From positions 14,944,068 through 15,008,067 of the forward strand of contig JAOANR010000014.1 of assembly GCA_030278955.1 (NCBI GenBank): 64,000 nucleotides of DNA. Direction: 5' to 3'. The notes below the pieces were generated by a model. The model was not told where the DNA came from. It saw only the letters and a list, made by a program, of their open reading frames with translations, and did not search any database. The first letter of the stretch is position 1. Each line of letters opens with the position of its first letter. This stretch comes from Hygrophila difformis (taxonomy: Eukaryota; Streptophyta; Magnoliopsida; Lamiales; Acanthaceae). The position numbers and the translations under genes were made by a program. Shown in pieces: positions 1 to 13,588 of the stretch.

Positions 1-1784
1 CCTTCTAATGGTCTATTTTCCTAAATTAAAATATCATGGTCAAAAGTGGAAATTACTCATTCTGGTGACCTATTTTAGTTATTACCTCTGGAATAAAATT
101 ATAGAATTCTTTTTCATTTTTACACGAATTGAAAGTATAATGTCTTTTGCCCCGAAAAAAAAAAGTATAATGTCTTTTTTTTTTTGCTTGACGAGTATAA
201 TGTCTTTTGCGTAAAATTAAAATTTATGAAAGTTTATATAATACTCCTACAAATTACAAGTAGAATTAAGGATAGGATTTATAAGATTCAAATTTCAATC
301 GTAAACTTGAAAGTTGAATATACTCACTGTAAAAAATATTTTTATTATATTTGCATATGATAAAACTGATAAAGCATTCAAATCGAATTACTTGATTGAA
401 AATGTAGCTAACGGCAGTGTTCTTGAATAATGGATCAGAATATCAAATATGCTCATGAGGTTAGTCTCTTTATATTCTTGTATTATAATAAATAATTTAT
501 CTTTATAGTATTTTTTGTTTGAAATTTCTTTTGTTGTGATAAATGATATGTCCTGTAATTTGGCAATTTTCAGTCAATTATGACTTGTGAGAAGTAAATT
601 GCAATTACTATGAAGAGTTTGTAAGATATTCATATGTAGATTTTCAAAAGTTTTTAAAAATTTGGGTATTTAAATTCATCCACTTTTTAAAATCTAAAAA
701 TATTTGAAAAAAAATAATCTAAATTGAATACACCCATATAGATTTTACTATTTAGAAATGTTGGTAGTTTTAGGTCTGTTTGGGTTTTGAATTTTCAAAG
801 TTGTTTGTGTTTCCGAATTTGTTTGAATTTTAGTTTGATGTTTCGAATTTTTGTGTGTTGTTCAAGTTTTTATGTTTATTTTATTTCTTAGGTCAAGCTC
901 AAGCCCACCTAATTAAGGTATTACCTATACTACAATTTCTTTTTTTTTTTTAAAAAAAAAAAAAGAAGAATAAGAAGAATAAGGAATTTGAATAAAAAGT
1001 ATTAATACAATTCTCATATATAATAGATGTTTGGAAGTCAGCGAATCCCAAACATCCCAAATTGGTTTATGAAAACATTAAGCCAAGAAAATGATAAAAA
1101 TTAAAACCAAAATTTTCTAACGTCTCGATTTTTAAATACATGTGGGGATGGGGATTTGACTTTTTAATCTTATGGTTGGAGGTTCACATATCTATTATTC
1201 TCCTTTATTCTCTTATAAAATTTGTGTATCATGGATTCACATCATTCTTCTTCAACTATAACATTTTTAAAAAATAATCTAAGGAAGAAAATGCACATGT
1301 ACCTCATTCATGACTTACAACTACATAAACATGTGGTTTTTGACCTTTATATATTTCGATTTTGGAATAATAGCAAGAATAACATTGAACAACTTTGTTT
1401 ATGCTTATCAGATTCTGGAATCTGAATTGTCTTGTTGGATACATCATAAAAGAAGATTCTAAAACACGTTGCTTAATTTCTTTTGCTTTTTAGGTTAAAA
1501 CGTTTTCTGAAAATTAGAATAATAATTGAAATGGTGTAACGGACTTAACGGATATTATCCCAATTCCCGAGTAACGTTATGGTATAAAAGTCAAAGCCGG
1601 AGGAGCGGTGTGAATTAAAGACACTTGTGGGTCCCATTAGTAATTATCCAAATCTGACACGTGGACGAATATCGTAGGATCTGACGTGGAAGATGACGGC
1701 GTGCCGCCTACAGGATTGGACTTAACATAGGAAAAATGAAATAAAAGCGCTCTTAATTACAAGCATGCAGCAAATTTTTAAATA
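1..1784. other. AT-rich intergenic region, no gene recognised
   Basis: I see no convincing coding exon on either strand. The only structure at the left edge is a short phrase (AGTATAATGTCTTTT) repeated three times between about 134 and 209, separated by A- or T-runs. Near 1655-1690 two ACGT-core motifs lie close together (GACACGTGGAC and CTGACGTGG). They resemble G-box/ABRE elements and could belong to a promoter, but no gene start can be tied to them. Confidence 0.5.
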
Positions 1785-2046
1785 CTCCCTCCGTTTCTTT
1801 TTTTTTTTGTCTTTGTTTTTTTAGAGAGTGAAAAATGTTCCAAAATAATTGTTATTTTTAGGTAGTAATAGATAGTTATGTTATGATTTTACTATATTGT
1901 TCTTCACTTTACATAAATTATATTTGTTGACATTTATTATGAATGAGTTTAGTTGAAGGGTAAAAATATAAATTTATGAGTTAATTAATACAAACTTTTG
2001 TTATTTAAATTGAGCTGAAGAGATAACTAAAAAGTAACGGAGGGAG
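1785..2046. mobile_element. Stowaway-like MITE (Tc1/mariner, non-autonomous)
   Basis: The element begins CTCCCTCCGTTTC and ends with the inverse, AACGGAGGGAG. It is flanked by TA on both sides, which is the target duplication of the Tc1/mariner superfamily. Its length of about 260 bp matches the other members in this window. It has no coding capacity. Confidence 0.85.
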
Positions 2047-2276
2047 TATTCAATTCACTCCGTCCAAGCGGGAAATATGTCGCTACTATCAATGAATAAA
2101 AGTTTATTGACATATGGTATTAATAAATATTTAATGAAATTACAAATTTAATAGCAATAATTTCAACGAGAATAATGGTTTTTATAAATTAACTAACTAA
2201 TATATCAAGTTTATTCTTGAATTTTGCAGAAGTTTAAATAATTAATCACTTTGATTAACAAAAAATCGTATTACTA

Positions 2277-2518
2277 TTCCCTCCATTTATTTTTTAGTTC
2301 TCCTTTTAGAAATTAAAAATGTTTCACAATAATTGTCATTTTTAGATAGTTATACTGTGTTTTTACTATATTGACCTTCATTTTACATAAATGTTATTTC
2401 TCGACACTTATTACGAATGAGTTTAGTGAAGTGTAAAATTGAAAATTTATGAATTAACTAAGCAAACATTAATTATTGAAATTGAACTGAAAAGACAATT
2501 ATTTAAGAACGGATGGAG
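2277..2518. mobile_element. Diverged Stowaway-like MITE
   Basis: The termini (TTCCCTCCATTT and AACGGATGGAG) are flanked by TA. The interior resembles the MITE at 1785-2046, for example a shared phrase around TTTACATAAAT and ATGAGTTTAGT. The terminal repeats are more diverged, so this is probably an older copy. Confidence 0.75.
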
Positions 2519-3278
2519 TAATAAATAAACTAATTAAAATTTTATATTCAATATCATCAATAAATTCCAACTCAAAATTATCACATGTTAATAAATAAAG
2601 GATGCAGTATATTTTTCAGTGGTGTGAAAAAATTGTATACACGAAGTAGTGTGAAATCATACCCGGTCTCCTTTAAAAAAAAAAAAAAAAAAAAACAAAC
2701 TACATGATGTTTATTTATAAAATAAATCAAGAATAATATTATTGGAGGTGCTAATAAAATTTTCCCATATAGTCGACCAATTTGGCATTTAACAATTTTA
2801 TATATGCTGCTCACTATAGACTATTGCAATAAAATACAACTACTTATACAACCTGGAAAATCCTAGGAAATTATATAAAAGAAACAAAAACAAAACTTGC
2901 TATCCTTTTACTATATAACAAAACTTGCTATCCAAGTATTCCAACCATCAAGACATAAAATTAAACAATTACACCTCACGAATGACCGCAGTGAAACGTA
3001 GTATGAACAAATGTGAACGAAAACTATACAAAGCAGTATTAATTATTTCAAATAAATAATTAAATCGGACTCCGCGTCTAGAGATAGATGGAGATCAGAA
3101 AAAAAGAATTAAACAGGCAGAAATTAAAAAGAGAAATTCTGCTTTGTTTTTTCCACCATATCTTTGACTCTTTGCCTAAGCTACCAAACTCGTTCCATAT
3201 AATAACACCACCAAACCCTTTTTCTCAAGTTTCCCCCTTTCCACGATTTCCAAACCTAATTTATAAATAGTGGAGTAT
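2519..3278. other. Upstream region of the trihelix gene
   Basis: This AT-rich stretch contains a long A/T homopolymer near 2675-2695 and no coding exon. The last 150 bases before the trihelix ATG are C/T-rich, as in many plant 5' leaders, so promoter and leader of that gene probably lie here. I cannot place a TATA box or transcription start with confidence. Confidence 0.4.
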
Positions 3279-4212
3279 ATGAATATGGATCCGGGTCTGA
3301 TCCATCTACCATACCCGGGTAGTGGAGACAGGTTCCCTCAATGGGGTATGCAGGAAACCCGGGAATTGCTGCTGATCCGGGCGGGGCTTGACCCGAATTT
3401 CATGGAAACGAAGCGCAACAAGATTCTCTGGGAGGAGATCGCAATCAGGATGCGAGACAAGGGTTATGTTAGAAGCGCCGATCAGTGCAAATCCAAGTGG
3501 AAAAACCTCGTCACAAGATATAAGGTTTGATCGATTCTGCACGAATTTATATACTATATGTGCTTCGATTGTAGTAAATTTAATTTGTAAGTAATTGGTA
3601 TAAATTGAAATTAGGGTTTCTAATTTAAAAACGGGCGGTGTGTTTTGTCAGGCGTGCGAGACGGCGGAGGCAGAAGATATGCGGCAGCAGTTTCCTTACT
3701 ACGCCGACCTGCAGTCGATCTTTGCGGCAAGGATGCAAAGAATGCTGTGGATGGAGGCGGAAGGCGGTGGAGGAGGCGCCACCACAGCTGGGGCGGCCGC
3801 CAAGAGGAAGGCGGCGCAGCAATTCTCATCGGACGAGGACGAAGAGAACGAGGAGAGCGAAGGCGGTAACGAGAGGCCGGGGACGAAGAAAAGGAAAGGG
3901 AAGGCAGGTAACAACATTGGGAATTTGGAGACAATAATGAGAGGGGTAAGGGGGGTGATGGAGGAGTTCACGAGGCAGCAAATGGAGATGGAGAAGCGGT
4001 GGATGAGGGCGTACGAGGCGAGGGAGGAGGAGAGGCGGGCGAAGGAGAAAGACTGGCGGACGACGATGGAGGAGCTGGAGAAGGAGAGGATGGTGATGGA
4101 GAGGAGGTGGAGGGAAAGGGAAGAAGAAAGGAGGGTTAGGGAAGAGGCTAGGGCTGACAGGAGGGATGCTCTTATTACAGCCCTTTTGAATAAGTTAACA
4201 AGGGAAGAATGA
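3279..4212 (+). CDS. GT-3-type trihelix transcription factor
   Basis: Two exons (3279-3524 and 3652-4212) joined at AAG|GT...CAG|GCG give a protein of about 268 residues. The N-terminal third is a trihelix (Myb/SANT-like) DNA-binding domain with its characteristic tryptophans, including the FPQW and KSKWKNLV stretches. It is followed by the family's ETAEAE...RQQFPYY segment, then an acidic/basic linker (SSDEDEENEE, then KKRKGK as a likely nuclear signal). The C-terminal half is a long charged coiled coil rich in Glu and Arg that ends in an ALLNKLTRE motif. Order and motifs match Arabidopsis GT-3a/GT-3b, which are about 290-320 residues. Proteins of this group bind GT elements in light- and stress-responsive promoters. 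The start is the first in-frame ATG; the codon at 3270 is GTG. A second ATG lies two codons downstream. Confidence 0.92.
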
Positions 4213-7016
4213 AGAGTATTGAATGATCATTCAACATCTTATATAGAATGATTTCATTTGTTGGATATATATATATTTTTTTTTGAGTGCCTTAGCTTAT
4301 ACTCATGATACCTTAGCTTGTTCTTTGTGGGTGTAGGCACTTAGTTAATTACACTTGTTATTTAGCTAGCTTCATTATTGTACCATTCATTGAGTTGTAG
4401 AATTGAATTAATAACAATGTAGTATGATATTATAACATACATACATATAGGGATTTGGTTTGGGAGCTGAATTAACAGGATGAAGTAGTATCTTGTATGT
4501 GCTGAATGAGTGAGTTCTTTGCATGTGCTGAGTGTTTTCATACACCATTACATACCCATCACACACACCTCATTAACACCATTTCATCATCGATCAGCAC
4601 GTCATCACATTCTGAATATCAACAATTCAGCACCATATACGGGTCACAAATATGTTGAAAGGAGTACACTAGCTAGCTAGTAGAAGTACTTTTTAAAAGG
4701 AGGGGACAACGATGCCGATTTGAGTTCCTTTAATTGATCAAATATTGACATCATGCCCGCATTAATTAATTGCTCCCTTTTTCCCTCTAAATTTAATTTC
4801 ATTTGATTTGATGATCGATGATATTTGCATAAGAAATTCAACAAAATATATTATGTACAATTAAGAAAATCGTCGGTAAGAAACGATAAGGTCGACGAAG
4901 AGATTATTAGAGATATCTGAAGACGTGATATTGATGTAACCCATGCAAGAGGGAGAAATTAATTAATACCACAAACATATACATATTTATTTGTACTAAA
5001 AATTGATAAGTATATTAATCAAATCATAAAGTATAATTAAATGACATGATCGTATTGATTGTGAATTAAATAAAGTGGTGGTGGGGATGTATTCACATTA
5101 ATTAGGGGGATATGCAATGATATCATCCATTTCCTTAATCCGAAGTTGAGTGATTCCTACGCAAATCTACATGTTGTGTCTCCTACGTACTCCAGCTAGC
5201 TTACCTACACACACATGCATATAAGTAGATGTAGTATACCGACACACATATTTAGAGATATATACATTTTTTAATTTTTTATTTTTTTGCCAATTTTATT
5301 TGAATACACCATGACTTCACTAGTCTTAATCAGTCTATTTGTTACCAATTAAGTTTGGGTGATGGCAATTTTTATGTCAGCAGGTACTTGAATAATATAA
5401 TGTTTAGAACTCGTAAAGTGATGTGTAGGTTTTATAAAGTGATATATAAATTGTAGATTATTTTTTCTTATCTTTTTATTTATAGTCCCCATTTATCATT
5501 TTTTTTATACTCACACATCATTTTACACAAACTGTCATCACTTTTAAATGTCTGGTCATCACTGAGCGCCAGCACAGAAACCACTCCCATTTGTTACTAT
5601 TATCGTTTATGAATTTTGTCAAGGTCATAATTAATTAGTACCATTATGTACTTATATCAACGACTATATATTTCACTGTCACCAAAAAAAAAAAACGACT
5701 ATATATTTCACTACACATTTCCCTAGCTAAGGCTTAATTAGTTAATAATTAATTAATAATCCCCCCTTTTTATATAATAAAATTGTAATTTGGTCCGTTG
5801 CTTGTTAAACTTCCGACTAAAAAATTCATTTAATTTATGTTGTAATTAACATAATATATAGTATCATATAAGAATAAGTTTGTTTTATTTAAAAACGAAT
5901 TCTCAATTCTTTTATCTCTTTATAAACCATTGAAATAATATTATCTTTTCGCGATATCACTATAAGAAATTTTGAGGAAGGCGACGAATTTGGCGACGAA
6001 ATTATATAATTTCATGGCCTTGTTTGTTTCCTATTACTCCAGGTGACCCGCGTACATTTTTTTATAATCGTCAGTGCTTATACAGCTTATTATTCTCTTT
6101 CACCATTTTCTTAAATTTTTGACACTTTTTTTTGGTTAAAAATTAATTATATAGAACATTTTTTATTCTAGTTGCTGAATTCTTGATAAATTGTTTTCAA
6201 TATATTATGGCTTTCTTTTTATCACTACATATTAACTAATTAAGATGTCCCACAGTATACCCGCAAAGCATAGCTAATTAAAATTGACAGTGCGTGGCAC
6301 ACCAAATTAAAGATCGGCATGATGCAATGACCCACAAATAAATAAACCCCAATTAACCATTGACCATGTAAAATAAACACTTACAGTAATAAATAATGCT
6401 AGCATGTAATTCGTTTCCAATCACTGATAATCATTTCAAATAATATTTTTTATTGAAATTTATGAATATAGTTTATGGTGATTGTTAATTAAACTAAATA
6501 TTTATTCAAATTTACGAATATGCTTTAATTTTACGGGGATCGATTGTTATACTCTTGAATGTTATTTTATTGTAATTGTTTAATTTATAAACTCCATTGT
6601 TTTATAGACTTCTGAGAGGACTATTGTTTAATTTGCGAAAGTTATTCTTTAATTTATTTGTTGTTGTTGTTGTTTGAATCAATTATTAAATTTGTATTAA
6701 GTATTTAAAAATTTCTAGTAGATGTGATTTTTAAACTTTGCAAAGTTCCATAATGTTCGATACCTTTATTTGGCTAGACGATAATGAATCATAAAATTGT
6801 CTTTGCGAAGAATATGATGATATATGCAATTATGTAGAGTGAGTGTATTTTTCAACAGGCCCAATTTTAACAGCCCACAACTACTTCATTGTTTTCAACA
6901 ACCACGACTTTAACGTAAATAATTAAAATGGCTATTAAAAAAGCTTTATAAGGATTATATTTGAAATTTCCCAAAATGAAACTGGACTTGTGCCCATCAG
7001 AGCTTCCGGCAAAAAA
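4213..7016. other. Long AT-rich intergenic region
   Basis: The first 200-250 bases are probably the trihelix 3' UTR. The rest contains no recognisable exon. Small structures include a direct repeat of CGACTATATATTTCACT near 5661 and 5696, and a CACTA-like end remnant near 5957 (CACTATAAGAAATTTT followed by two GGCGACGAA boxes). From about 6860 the sequence is homologous to the promoter of the second SELT gene, so the last 150 bases are the SELT1 promoter and leader. Confidence 0.5.
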
Positions 7017-8863
7017 ATGGATCGAGCACAGCTCCTGTTGGTCGGTTTTCCCCTCTTCTTATTCTGCTCCGACGTCTTCAACCTCTTTTTGGTGCCGCCG
7101 GCGAAGCCCGCTGCCCACCACCACCATAAGTCTGAGTCTCAGCCGCTAATTCCACGGCAGCAGGCGTCTCTCGACTTTCCTGCGCAGGTTTGACCTAATT
7201 TCTCGATTAATTCGATGAAGTTTCATTTTTTCACTTCTAGACGATGTTTGAATTGGAGTGTTCTGAGGAAATAAGCAACTATGTTCTTTGGCATGTTGTG
7301 TAATTTTGCCTATTTGTTGTGCTTTTGGTATTCAATTTGGATTAATTTGCTTCTCATTTTCTGAGGAAATAAGAAACTATGTTCTTTGGCATGGAACTTT
7401 CGATTAGGAAGTTGGTATTGTTTATCTATATGGTGTTTACTCGTGTTTCGTGTGCTTGTTGCAGAAAGCTAGTGGGATTGGATTAGGGAATACTGTTACC
7501 ATTGACTTTTGTTCTTCTTGTTCTTACAGGTATTTATGTGTGCTTTTATTTTTCGTTTTTGAACTAAGTTCAGTAGTACTAGTTAAAGTTGGGTTTTTGG
7601 TTGTTCCACGTTCATCTAGAGCGAGTTACATACCTGGGACGCAAGGGAAAGTACGTAGTTTGCTGGTATAGGGACCGAAGCAGCTAATGAATTCTGAGTT
7701 TTTAAGTTATGATACTTTTGAATATGGACAAATATCTTTAAACGAGATTGCTTTGATTGGCGTTTGATATTCAGAAACACGTGGAGAGATTTCACTAGTT
7801 TGCAATTTCGCATTAGGATCACTAGGACTTTTTCAAAAGAATTGATCACACGTTATGAATAGGATAAATCAATGTGTTTTCCAGTGATGATGAGCATTTA
7901 GATTTTGCACATTGTACATGGATATTTGAAAGGTAATATATTTTGTTGCTTTGGTTTGGAGTTTGCTTACGATGAGTGAGAATTGAGTATTTTTGTTATT
8001 AGTAGTATTTGCTTGTGTATTTTGATCCCTCTAATATTTGGGCAGAGGTAATGCTGTCAACATGAAAAATATGTTGGAGAGTCAGTTTCCGGGAATCACT
8101 GTCGCTCTTGCCAACTACCCTCCTCCTTTTCCCAAGCGAATGCTAAGCAAAGTGGTACCTATCTTTCAGTTTGGTATGATTGCAATTATAGCGGGTGGTG
8201 AACATATATTTCCAAGGCTAGGATTTCCTGCTCCTCCCCAATGGTACTATTCCTTGCGCGCAAATAGATTTGGGAGTATGGCAAGCACTTGGCTACTGGG
8301 GAACTTTCTTCAATCTTTCCTTCAGAGTTCAGGTGCCTTTGAAGTGTATTGCAATGGTGAATTGGTAAGGTTCCTCCTTCCTTGATCGTTTTTGTGGTTA
8401 GAGTTAATCTGTACAAAGTCCTCAAATATCTTTAAAAGGAAAAATAAAAAGTTAATTAACTTATTTTTAAGTGTCTTTATTCTGAAACCACCTACCTCTT
8501 TGAGGGCACACACGATGGAAGCTGGTTTGATGCTTCTCGTCTCACAGAGAATAAATCATACACCTCTTAATGGTGATAGGAAATGTTTTTTTCTATTCCA
8601 ATTTTCTTTTTCATTTAGCAAAGTGGTCCGCTGCCATCCTCAGTATTCCTCATGATCATGCATCTGCTTGTCCAACTGAAAGTAATTAGAAATGTTTCCA
8701 CGGTTGTGTGACACCACTAATATATTCCTGCACTGTCTTGTGTCTCGTGCAGGTGTTCTCGAAACTCAATATGAAAAGGTTCCCCGGAGAGATAGAATTG
8801 AAGGATCTTATTGCGCGACGGATCTCTAATTCACGAGTGGTTGATGGAGGGCACTGGGCTTAG
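7017..8863 (+). CDS. SELT: Selenoprotein T-like protein, copy 1 (unit 1)
   Basis: Four exons (7017-7187, 7465-7529, 8046-8364, 8753-8863) with canonical GT-AG introns encode about 221 residues, close to the Arabidopsis homologue. Residues 5-26 form an N-terminal hydrophobic signal or anchor, followed by a short His run (34-37). The thioredoxin-like redox motif is C73-S-S-C76. Land plants lack the selenocysteine machinery, so the Sec of animal SelT is Cys here. A second hydrophobic segment (VVPIFQFGMIAIIAGG) and the family signature GAFEVYCNGEL follow. Animal SelT is an ER-membrane oxidoreductase; the plant role is poorly known. The gene is intact and is paralogous to the gene at 27888-30185. 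Confidence 0.93.
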
Positions 8864-9074
8864 AAGTTCAACAGACAATGTACTTCTGGATTGACATCAA
8901 GTACATGCTAAAACTGAGGTTCGGTTTCCTGTAGAATCATGATACCATATCTTCAAGAGCAACCATTTTATGGATGATTTTACTTGGGAGTAATATTTGT
9001 TTAAGCTGTAAATCATCCCTTTCAAGGGCAGTCATACAATTTTTGTTCGGTTTTATTTTATTTTATTATTAGTT

Positions 9075-9668
9075 CTTTTAAAAAAATAATCGCTTGACAG
9101 GAACACTTGCCTATTACATAAAATGAATTGGTATTGATTTCTTGTTAAACTGCATAGGTTTTGTGCTAACCAAACTCCCACTCTGGGGGAACTATTTTGT
9201 TTTTCAATTGAAGGACCTTATTGCCCCCGTACCACAGTAACTTTTGCTTCAACCACATCTCACAGAATAATCAGCCCACACTCTTAAGTAACCAATATCC
9301 TGAAATGTAGAGTTAAATTCAAAACACTGGTTGCAAACAGTAGATAAAAATATGTATCGAGTAGAGAAAAACTGTGCATGTGATAAGCAAGCAATGATGT
9401 AGAATGCAACACAACAAAACCTTATGAATGCTGTTAGACAAGACCAACTGATTAAAGCAATTATTATTTATGGGATCACAATTAAAGCTTCAGAAACTCA
9501 AATTCTGATGCTAACTATCCATGTCTCTCGGGCAAATTTTCTCTTAGAACACAAACTCTCTGTCAAACTCATATAAAAGCCTAATGAAAAATATGGTGGA
9601 GAAAAACAAAACAAATACCCAGAAATTTAGAGTCGTCATATCTTGCCTATTCCAGGAAGAACAATAAA
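9075..9668 (-). pseudogene. Collapsed relic of the tomosyn-like gene (unit 1)
   Basis: This block is homologous to two separated parts of the downstream tomosyn-like genes. From about 9090 to 9190 it matches the 3' end of the exon at 33482-33764 in copy A. From about 9215 it matches the exon at 35840-36293, then its upstream intron and the start of the exon at 36806-36881. The roughly 2.6 kb between them is missing, so the relic formed by internal deletion and end truncation. Around 9215-9300 the relic looks closer to copy B (53060-53165) than to copy A. It lies downstream of SELT1 in the same convergent arrangement as in units 2 and 3, which marks this locus as a degraded third cassette. It cannot encode a useful protein. 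Confidence 0.85.
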
Positions 9669-10313
9669 GCTAAACCTGGAAAATGTGCTAAACCTCAATA
9701 GACAAGTCCTGCAATCAAGGGTTCAGTACCTCCATGTCTTCTATCAACCACGCCTGATATTCAAAATATATCTGCTGTTATAAGTGATCGTGCTGTATCC
9801 TATGTATGTATATTATACGTGCGTTGCTTTTGTCGGTTTAGTTGTCTTTGAACTATAATGATGGTAAGACATTAGGATGTCTTGGTGTATAGTATGATTC
9901 AATAATAAGGAAGCGTTGTCTGTATTCTACATAATACAGTAGTAGAAGTATTATTTACTATATCGTCCAACATGCCGTCATTTAATCATTCCTTACGCTC
10001 ACTTCTAGTGGAGGAGGCTGTCGATATCCTCAAATTGTACTCTATCCATCAATAAGGCATTTTCCTGTGCTTCTCATTGCGCAATAATTATATGTTTGCT
10101 ATGATGTTCAGGGCAAGAAGACATGCTGACAATAATAGGATTGGCAAAAGATATAGCGTGCGTAGTTCTGGTTACTCAACAATATCGAATGACAGTGTTA
10201 CAGTTTTTACAAGAGCAGCAGTAGGAGGAGCTAGGAACAACACTCATCGATCGAATCATTCACATACAGGATCTCAAGACTCCATATATTAATTATAAAT
10301 ATAAATATGCGGT
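9669..10313. other. Gap between tomosyn relic and LHCB4
   Basis: Homology to the tomosyn genes ends at about 9668. On the minus strand about 20 codons ending in a stop near 9700 (GGTEPLIAGLVY) sit behind a possible acceptor near 9757, so an unrelated gene-end fragment may be present. I cannot identify it. A plus-strand open frame at 10092-10292 has no recognisable domain. The last 20-50 bases are the LHCB4 3' UTR. Confidence 0.35.
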
Positions 10314-11458
<1,145 letters not shown>

Positions 11459-11460
11459 TG

Positions 11461-12578
11461 AATGGGGACATTGCCTGATATTCCAAATGGTGCAGAAGCA
11501 GAAGCATTGGGATTTTGGGGTATTATTATGTGGTTGACATCAATGGTTGGAATTGAGACTATATCAGAGAATATCTTGGTGTGTTATCATCAATCACTTT
11601 GGAGATGTTCCAAAATCTATAACATGTGTGATATTAACCCTTGGGCCTTAACCCAAGCCACACCCCACAAACCCATGCATGAATTGATTGCCTGATTCCA
11701 CCCTTGATGATTTTTTCTTACTGATTTTTTCCTTTCATTTTCATCTTGGGATATTATCTTATTTTATCTCATTTTTTCTTTCTACTCGCCTATTTTAGTT
11801 TTTAGGGTTGAATTGGAGTTTTGCATTTACTCATTAGATTCAATTTCAATAACAAAAATATAACCAAAGTTGCTGCATATACAGATCTAGTAGCCACTGC
11901 TTGTTTAAACTAACATGTGCTAGTGATGAAAATCAAATATTTACAGCCCCAAGAATGACTAATAATTGATTTAACTAGCTTATAATCTATCTATCTATAT
12001 ATTATATTAAACCTATTGATCTTATGAATAGTACCCTCAAAATTTTCTTTTATAAACACTATTGAGCCTTAATTAGAACAATAACTTTAAAAAGAGCTCA
12101 TGAAAAAAATATGTAATCTACCTAATGGAGTGTTCTATCTAAAAACTTCATTGTCAGCCAAATAATGATTTAGTGTTTATGCACCTAAAATATTATGTAC
12201 TTATAAATGCACCGCACAACTTGAAGAAGAAATATGATCTCTTCCTCTCGCATTCCAGCGGCAACGACCTCCAACATTGAAATAAGAATATTCTTATTTC
12301 GAGATAACATGTATCTTCATATGTTTCAAAGTACATTATATATTTAGTGTAACATGTTCATGTATCCGGAAATATAACTAATACAAATTCACAATCCAAT
12401 AAAAGTTCTGATTTATGAAGATGACCATGTCAATTCTACGTCTACAAGCAATGTCATGTACAAGGAAGTTTTTCAATGTTAAAAACATATTAATCTTCTT
12501 TGACAATAATAATTGTGCAGATAACAATATTTTCATACGACACTTATCTATACAAGCCACACAATTCGCTATTTTATA
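11461..12578. other. Intergenic region upstream of LHCB4
   Basis: I see no recognisable gene. A plus-strand open frame of about 77 codons begins next to the LHCB4 I-boxes (11462-11695) but has no family resemblance and no exon continuation. The remainder is AT-rich. Confidence 0.4.
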
Positions 12579-12787
12579 CTCCCTATATCTCATTTAACTT
12601 GTCTTGTTTTACATCTATACACAATTCAATGTAAAATATACATTATAAAACCATATAATCACACGATTCTAACAAGATCCAACTCGATTATTTTTTTCCA
12701 AATATATAAATACAATAATCTTGAGTCCAAGCTGAACAATGAACAGTCAAAAAGTCAAACAGGACATGTTACCTGGGACGGAGGGAG
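12579..12787. mobile_element. Stowaway-like MITE
   Basis: The termini are CTCCCTATATCTC and GGGACGGAGGGAG, flanked by TA duplications. The interior carries the phrase ACACGATTCTAACAAGATCC, also seen in the other members of this family in the window. It is about 209 bp and non-coding. Confidence 0.85.
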
Positions 12788-13332
12788 TATTTTTCAACCC
12801 ACCAGTATTAAGTTTTGGTTTTTTCCCATTTCTTATTACATTGACTATTATGATCTTCAAGTGGGTAATATTATAATTCAATATTTCATTTTTTGTTATC
12901 ACATCCATGTCCCATTCTTGCGGGGTTATATTATTTCCATATGAAGTTTCTATATATTTTCGAGTTGTCAGGGTAATGTGGCATATTGGTCTTAATGTGT
13001 GGTTGATCAAGTTATTGATGAATTTCAAATTTAGTTTAGATTAATTAAAAATAAAATAGTAAAATTTTCAAGTTATAATTTTATACCTATGTATTAGTAC
13101 CTAAATTTACATTTAGTTAGATGCTATATAGATTTTCACTTAAAGTTTTATTATAGTTATACAAGTTAAAATAAAATCAAGTGAGATCTAGTTAGATCAT
13201 TCCGTTTTTAAAATATCAAACTTTTAAAAATTTTGTTTGTACTAAATTTGAATTATTAATGACTTAAAATATGTATTGTACCGCGTGAAATGTAGGTTTG
13301 TAATAAAGATTTGAATAAGGTGAAAAGTACTA

Positions 13333-13588
13333 CTCCCTCCATTTTTTTTTATCTTCTCTTTTTGAATAGTAGAAACTATTCATTAAGTAACGTTGATTCA
13401 TCTTTTTATCATAGTTATATAAAATAAAACATAGTCAAGTGAGATGTTGGATTCGTCTAATTGCGTAGTTTTAGAATATCAAATTTTTATAATTTTTACT
13501 TATATATAATATGAGATATTAATGATTGAAAATGTGTATTGGATTGCGTGCAGTGCAGGATGGGTGAAGTTAAAAAAAACGGAGGGAG
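13333..13588. mobile_element. Stowaway-like MITE
   Basis: A 256-bp element starts CTCCCTCCATTTT and ends AAACGGAGGGAG, with TA on both sides. The interior is close to the reverse complement of the MITE at 50082-50338, so several recent copies of one family exist in this window. Confidence 0.88.

Noticed and set aside
10077..10292. Plus-strand open frame next to LHCB4 (71 codons)
   Set aside because: It begins with TTG, the first ATG is five codons in, and the basic/Ser-rich product has no recognisable family, exon structure or promoter. It could be a gene-end fragment but I cannot support it.
11462..11695. Plus-strand open frame beside the LHCB4 I-boxes
   Set aside because: No family resemblance and no continuation exon; chance frame in upstream DNA.
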